A stretch of DNA of 64,000 nt, taken from contig NZ_WOEY01000152.1 in NCBI RefSeq assembly GCF_013177695.1, positions 27,050 through 91,049 on the forward strand, in the 5' to 3' direction. The stretch's first letter is position 1. The number at the start of each line of letters is the position of its first letter. Position numbers and translations under genes: made by a program. The notes under the pieces were generated by a model. It made no database searches. It was not told where the DNA came from and saw only the letters and a program-made list of their open reading frames with translations. Shown one piece after another: positions 60,994-64,000 of the stretch. The stretch comes from Paraburkholderia solitsugae (GTDB lineage Bacteria; Pseudomonadota; Gammaproteobacteria; Burkholderiales; Burkholderiaceae).

Positions 60994-61932
60994 ATGTTCA
61001 ACACGAAGCTGATGCAGATAGCGGCAGCCACGACTCTTGCTTTTGGATGTGTCGCGAGCGCGCTCGCTGCCGACACGATTGGCCTTTCGCAGGAGAGTCT
61101 CGATCATCCGTGGCTCGCGACCCAGCGCAAGCAGATCAACGACGCTGCGGCAGCAGCCGGCGTACGCGTGCTCGCCACCGACGGGCAGGGCAATGTCGCA
61201 GGCCAGATCGCCGGCATCGAAGACATGGAGTCAAAGGGGATCAAGCTTCTTCTGGTGCAGGCCGGGAAAGCAGAAGGGTTGCGTCAGGAACTGGCGTCGC
61301 TAAAGGAGCGAGGCGTGCCGTACATGTTCGTCGGCAAGCCGATCGAGAACGCGGGCGCAATCACAACGGTATCGGGAGATAACCGGGCACTGGGTGTGGA
61401 TGCGGGTCAGTACATCGTCGAAACGCTGACAAAAAAGTACGGCAAGCCCAAGGGCAACATCGTACTGCTCGAAGGCATTCCTGGTGACGAGACATCCGTG
61501 AACCGGATAGGCGGCGTCACGTCGGTGACCGGGAAATCCGCGGACATCAAGGTAATCGCGAGACAGCCGGCCGATTACCGCCGACCAAAAGCCTACGCGG
61601 TGATGCAGAACATCCTGCAGGCGCATCCGGCCGGCACGATCGACCTTGTATTCGCCGCGAACGGCGAGATGGCGCTCGGCGCGATCCAGGCGATCAAGGA
61701 GAGTGGCCGGTCTAACGAGATCAAGGTGTTGGGCCTCGATGGGCAGAAAGAAGAGTTTGAAGCGATCCGGGCGGGTGACGAAGCGGCCACGTGGCTGTAT
61801 CCGCCCGCTGGAACTGAAAGCATGGCAGTTGCGCTCAAGATTCTGAAAGGGGAGAAGGTGCCGCCCAAGGTTGTATTGCCAACTGTCCGGGTCACGAAGG
61901 AAAACATTGACTCGGTGAAGCCGGCCTTCTAG
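60994..61932 (+). CDS. Sugar ABC transporter substrate-binding protein (second system)
   Basis: 312 residues from ATG 60994 after CAAGGAGACAACC. Sec signal peptide cut near ASALAA-DTIG. RbsB-like fold: GLSQESLDHPWLATQRKQIN, LLEGIPGDETSVNRIGG, VFAANGEMALGAIQAIKESG. Periplasmic. Confidence 0.92.
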   Translation: MFNTKLMQIAAATTLAFGCVASALAADTIGLSQESLDHPWLATQRKQINDAAAAAGVRVLATDGQGNVAGQIAGIEDMESKGIKLLLVQAGKAEGLRQELASLKERGVPYMFVGKPIENAGAITTVSGDNRALGVDAGQYIVETLTKKYGKPKGNIVLLEGIPGDETSVNRIGGVTSVTGKSADIKVIARQPADYRRPKAYAVMQNILQAHPAGTIDLVFAANGEMALGAIQAIKESGRSNEIKVLGLDGQKEEFEAIRAGDEAATWLYPPAGTESMAVALKILKGEKVPPKVVLPTVRVTKENIDSVKPAF

Positions 61933-62002
61933 AGCGGCCGACGAAATGACGCCAGTCGCTGAAGCGCGCAAATCTTTTCTGGCGTTCGGCAACTCGCATT
62001 TC

Positions 62003-62025
62003 AGATCCCGTGAACATCGGGATCT
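62003..62025. terminator. Hairpin between the binding protein and the MFS gene
   Basis: AGATCCCG (62003-62010) pairs with CGGGATCT (62018-62025) around TGAACAT. It is followed by an A-run on this strand, which would be a T-run for leftward transcription; it may lower read-through into the MFS gene or act as an operator. Confidence 0.4.
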
Positions 62026-62047
62026 AAAAATGTTAAAGAGGTAGCGG

Positions 62048-63349
62048 ATGGATCGAACAAGATATCGGTGGCGTATTTGCGCATTGCTTTTTCTCGCAAC
62101 GACGATCAATTACCTTGATCGGCAAGTCCTCGGCCTGTTGAAGCCCGAACTTGCGACGCGTTTCAACTGGACCGAAACCGAATATAGCTACATGGTGGTC
62201 GTGTTTACTGCCTGCTATGCGATCGGCTTGATCGTCTCCGGAAAACTGGTCGACAGGTACGGCGTCAAGCTGGGGTACGGGATATGTGTGCTCGTCTGGA
62301 GCATTGCCGCCTGCGGACATTCCATCGTGCGCAACACGCTTGGATTTTCTTTCATGCGTGCGTTGCTTGGTCTGGCGGAATCGGGAAATTTTCCGGCAGC
62401 GGCCAAGGCGGTTTCCGAATGGTTTCCGCGGAAAGAACAGGCATTGGCGGTTGGTATCCTGACTTCCGGCACCAGCATCGGTGCGGTGGCCGCGCCAGCG
62501 CTGGTGCCCTGGCTTGCTGCCTCCTACGGGTGGCAAGCCGCATTTCTCGTCACAGGGTTGACAGGGTTCGTCTGGCTCGGCTTCTGGTATTCGATGTACT
62601 ACGCGCCACAAAAGCACAAGGCGATCTCAGTGGAAGAGTTGAAATACATCAACGAGAATCGAGCCGGGGATGACGGCAAGGGTCCATCTGTGAACTGGAT
62701 TTCGCTGTTGAAGATCCGGCCCACGTGGGCGTTTGTCATGGGCAAGCTGCTGACAGACCCGATATGGTGGTTCATGCTGTTCTGGCTGCCTTCTTACTTT
62801 TCCTCCCGATACCATCTTGATCTAAAGAATCTAGGCTTGCCGCTCGTGGTCGTTTATGTCGCGACTTCGATTGGGAGTATCTCGGGTGGATGGTTTTCGT
62901 CGCGTCTGATCGCGCGCGGATGGGACGTCACTCGCGCACGTCAGATCACCATGCTTGGGTTGGCGTTCCTGGTGGTGCCTATAGCGTTTTCGCCCTGGAT
63001 CGACAACATGTGGGCGATGGTGGGGCTTCTCAGCCTTGCCGCCGCAGCACACCAGGGCTGGTCCGCGAATCTGTTCACGACCGCGTCCGACATGTTCCCG
63101 AAAAGGCTTGTGGGCTCGATTGTCGGGATGGGAGGCATGGCTGGTGCAATCGGCGGAACTTTCTTTCCCTTATTCGTCGGTGCGCTTCTTGACCACTTTA
63201 AGGCTTTCGGAAACGTCAATGCGGGCTATAACATATTGTTTGCGATATGTGGGTCGGCATACGTGATCGCATGGACTATCATGCGCCTGATTCGGTCTTC
63301 GAATCCGCGAACGGACCTTGGATCTATGCCAGCCGATTCGGTGACTTGA
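62048..63349 (+). CDS. MFS transporter, anion:cation symporter type (ExuT/GudP-like)
   Basis: 433 residues, 12 membrane helices. ATTINYLDRQVLGLLKPEL in helix 1, GYGICVLVWSIAACGHS, LGLAESGNFPAAAKAVSEWF and FPRKEQALAVGI are the signature of hexuronate/glucarate-type sugar-acid transporters. ATG 62048 follows AAAGAGGTAGCGG. It may bring in or export an acidic sugar intermediate, while the ABC systems import the neutral ones. Confidence 0.9.
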   Translation: MDRTRYRWRICALLFLATTINYLDRQVLGLLKPELATRFNWTETEYSYMVVVFTACYAIGLIVSGKLVDRYGVKLGYGICVLVWSIAACGHSIVRNTLGFSFMRALLGLAESGNFPAAAKAVSEWFPRKEQALAVGILTSGTSIGAVAAPALVPWLAASYGWQAAFLVTGLTGFVWLGFWYSMYYAPQKHKAISVEELKYINENRAGDDGKGPSVNWISLLKIRPTWAFVMGKLLTDPIWWFMLFWLPSYFSSRYHLDLKNLGLPLVVVYVATSIGSISGGWFSSRLIARGWDVTRARQITMLGLAFLVVPIAFSPWIDNMWAMVGLLSLAAAAHQGWSANLFTTASDMFPKRLVGSIVGMGGMAGAIGGTFFPLFVGALLDHFKAFGNVNAGYNILFAICGSAYVIAWTIMRLIRSSNPRTDLGSMPADSVT

Positions 63350-63937
63350 TTGCAATCTGAAGTTAATAGCCGAGCCGTTCGACATCAAATGGATTGAGGT
63401 CTTCATGTGCCAGCTCGACGCTACGGAGAAGAAAAAATCTGGGTCGACGTGCCATTCAACACGTCGCGCAAATGTCGAGTGGTGGGGGGGGCATGGCGGC
63501 GCTAACATCGCAGCCTCTCCACCGAAGGCGTGGGCCTCTTCTCCTCAGATGAGCACTGAGCGTGGGCAGAAATAGAACGGCTGCACAAATACAGATGTAT
63601 CCGGTGAAGCTCGATGTGACGACGCCACGACCCGTCCCTCGGTTGAGTATTTGCGCGTAAATCTCTTGAAGATTCGTAGGACGGCGTGTCGCTGGCTTGC
63701 GAACGTCTGTTGAGCCTTGGAAGCGGCCTTTGGCGTGACAGCAGTGCGAACGGCTGACGTGGGTGGGGTTGCGTCGGCCCGCTCTTCAAATTCATCGCCG
63801 GAAAGCGGCCAGTGGAAGTGGGCTTCCCGGAAGCGGCCAGTCGACAGTGCGTACTCCCGACCCACAAGGGGCACCTGAGTTCGACAGTTAATCGCGCAAG
63901 CACCTGATTTTATTGATGTCGATTTTAAAAATTGCCA
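63350..63937. other. Gene-free region at the right end
   Basis: 588 bases without a supported gene; long frames on the minus strand are low-complexity. GAAGCGGCC recurs at about 63719, 63803 and 63829, with CCGGAAAGCGGCCAGT (63798-63813) and CCGGAAGCGGCCAGT (63827-63841) as near-identical direct copies. This looks like decayed repeat-rich DNA. Confidence 0.45.
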
Positions 63938-64000
63938 CTACAACAGCGCGAGCTGCTGCGGGGCGACCGGTTTTTTCACGTTCAGTGCATTGAGTACCTC
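63938..64000 (-). CDS. Possible 3' end of a gene running in from the right
   Basis: The minus strand from the window edge reads EVLNALNVKKPVAPQQLALL and stops with TAG at 63938-63940. The open frame continues beyond the window. The family cannot be assigned from 20 residues. Confidence 0.35.
   Translation of the reverse strand, partial: EVLNALNVKKPVAPQQLALL

Overview
The window is from a high-GC beta-proteobacterium of the Burkholderia/Paraburkholderia/Caballeronia type. The call rests on gene content (HsaA-like flavin oxygenase, Baeyer-Villiger oxygenase, toluene-type diiron monooxygenase, several LysR/TetR/XylR-type regulators, RbsABC-type transporters), codon bias, and the insertion-sequence families. 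No rRNA, tRNA or CRISPR array was seen. The window is almost wholly accessory catabolic DNA: three catabolic blocks separated by decayed mobile-element scars.

Block 1 (about 0.2-10.3 kb, + strand) is a compact operon: flavin reductase, HsaA-type flavin oxygenase, alpha/beta hydrolase, two-domain VOC (extradiol-dioxygenase-like) enzyme, FAH-family hydrolase, enoyl-CoA hydratase, acyl-CoA ligase and Baeyer-Villiger monooxygenase, followed by a LysR regulator. Together they suggest hydroxylation and ring cleavage of a ketone- or phenol-bearing cyclic compound, then CoA-dependent breakdown of the products.

Scar region (about 10.4-18.2 kb): a gcdH pseudogene, an inactivated IS630-family element with TA target duplication, an MCP with almost no periplasmic sensor, a benK/pcaK-like transporter cut after 126 codons but still carrying an ATAC-N7-GTAT operator, a decayed Tn7-like tnsAB pair with end repeats, an ada/alkA remnant, and an orphan phenol-hydroxylase P0 (dmpK-like) remnant.

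Block 2 (18.3-33.6 kb): a divergent sigma54 activator (DmpR/XylR/TbuT family) faces a clear -24/-12 promoter and two inverted repeats. The promoter reads into a VanB-type reductase, a VanA-type Rieske oxygenase, catechol 1,2-dioxygenase, a small unknown protein, a complete six-subunit toluene/benzene-type diiron monooxygenase (tmoABCDEF order), a FadL/TbuX-type outer-membrane channel, and glutathione-linked formaldehyde oxidation (frmA, fghA) plus a GST. A coherent inference is hydroxylation of an aromatic (possibly methoxylated) substrate, O-demethylation to catechol plus formaldehyde, ortho-cleavage of catechol and oxidation of formaldehyde. The lower muconate pathway is not in the window. 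The right edge is an IS701-family transposase relic interrupted by an IS427-group (IS5) relic, and a thioesterase relic.

Block 3 (36.2-63.3 kb): a large, uncharacterised sugar- or cyclitol-like catabolic locus. The minus-strand operon has a Gfo/Idh/MocA oxidoreductase, TIM-barrel isomerase/epimerase, Dabb protein, DUF993 protein, SDR and acyl-CoA dehydrogenase. The plus strand has a fused CoA-transferase, aldehyde dehydrogenase, GMC oxidoreductase, a four-gene ABC importer, EtfBA, a second Gfo/Idh/MocA enzyme, an AroE-like enzyme, an aldo/keto reductase, a zinc alcohol dehydrogenase, a second ABC importer and an MFS transporter. A TetR regulator sits within it, and a closely matching operator-like sequence recurs at two promoters, with weaker matches at two more. 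The mix of sugar-type dehydrogenases with CoA-transferase, acyl-CoA dehydrogenase and ETF is unusual, and this locus is my main candidate for an undescribed pathway.
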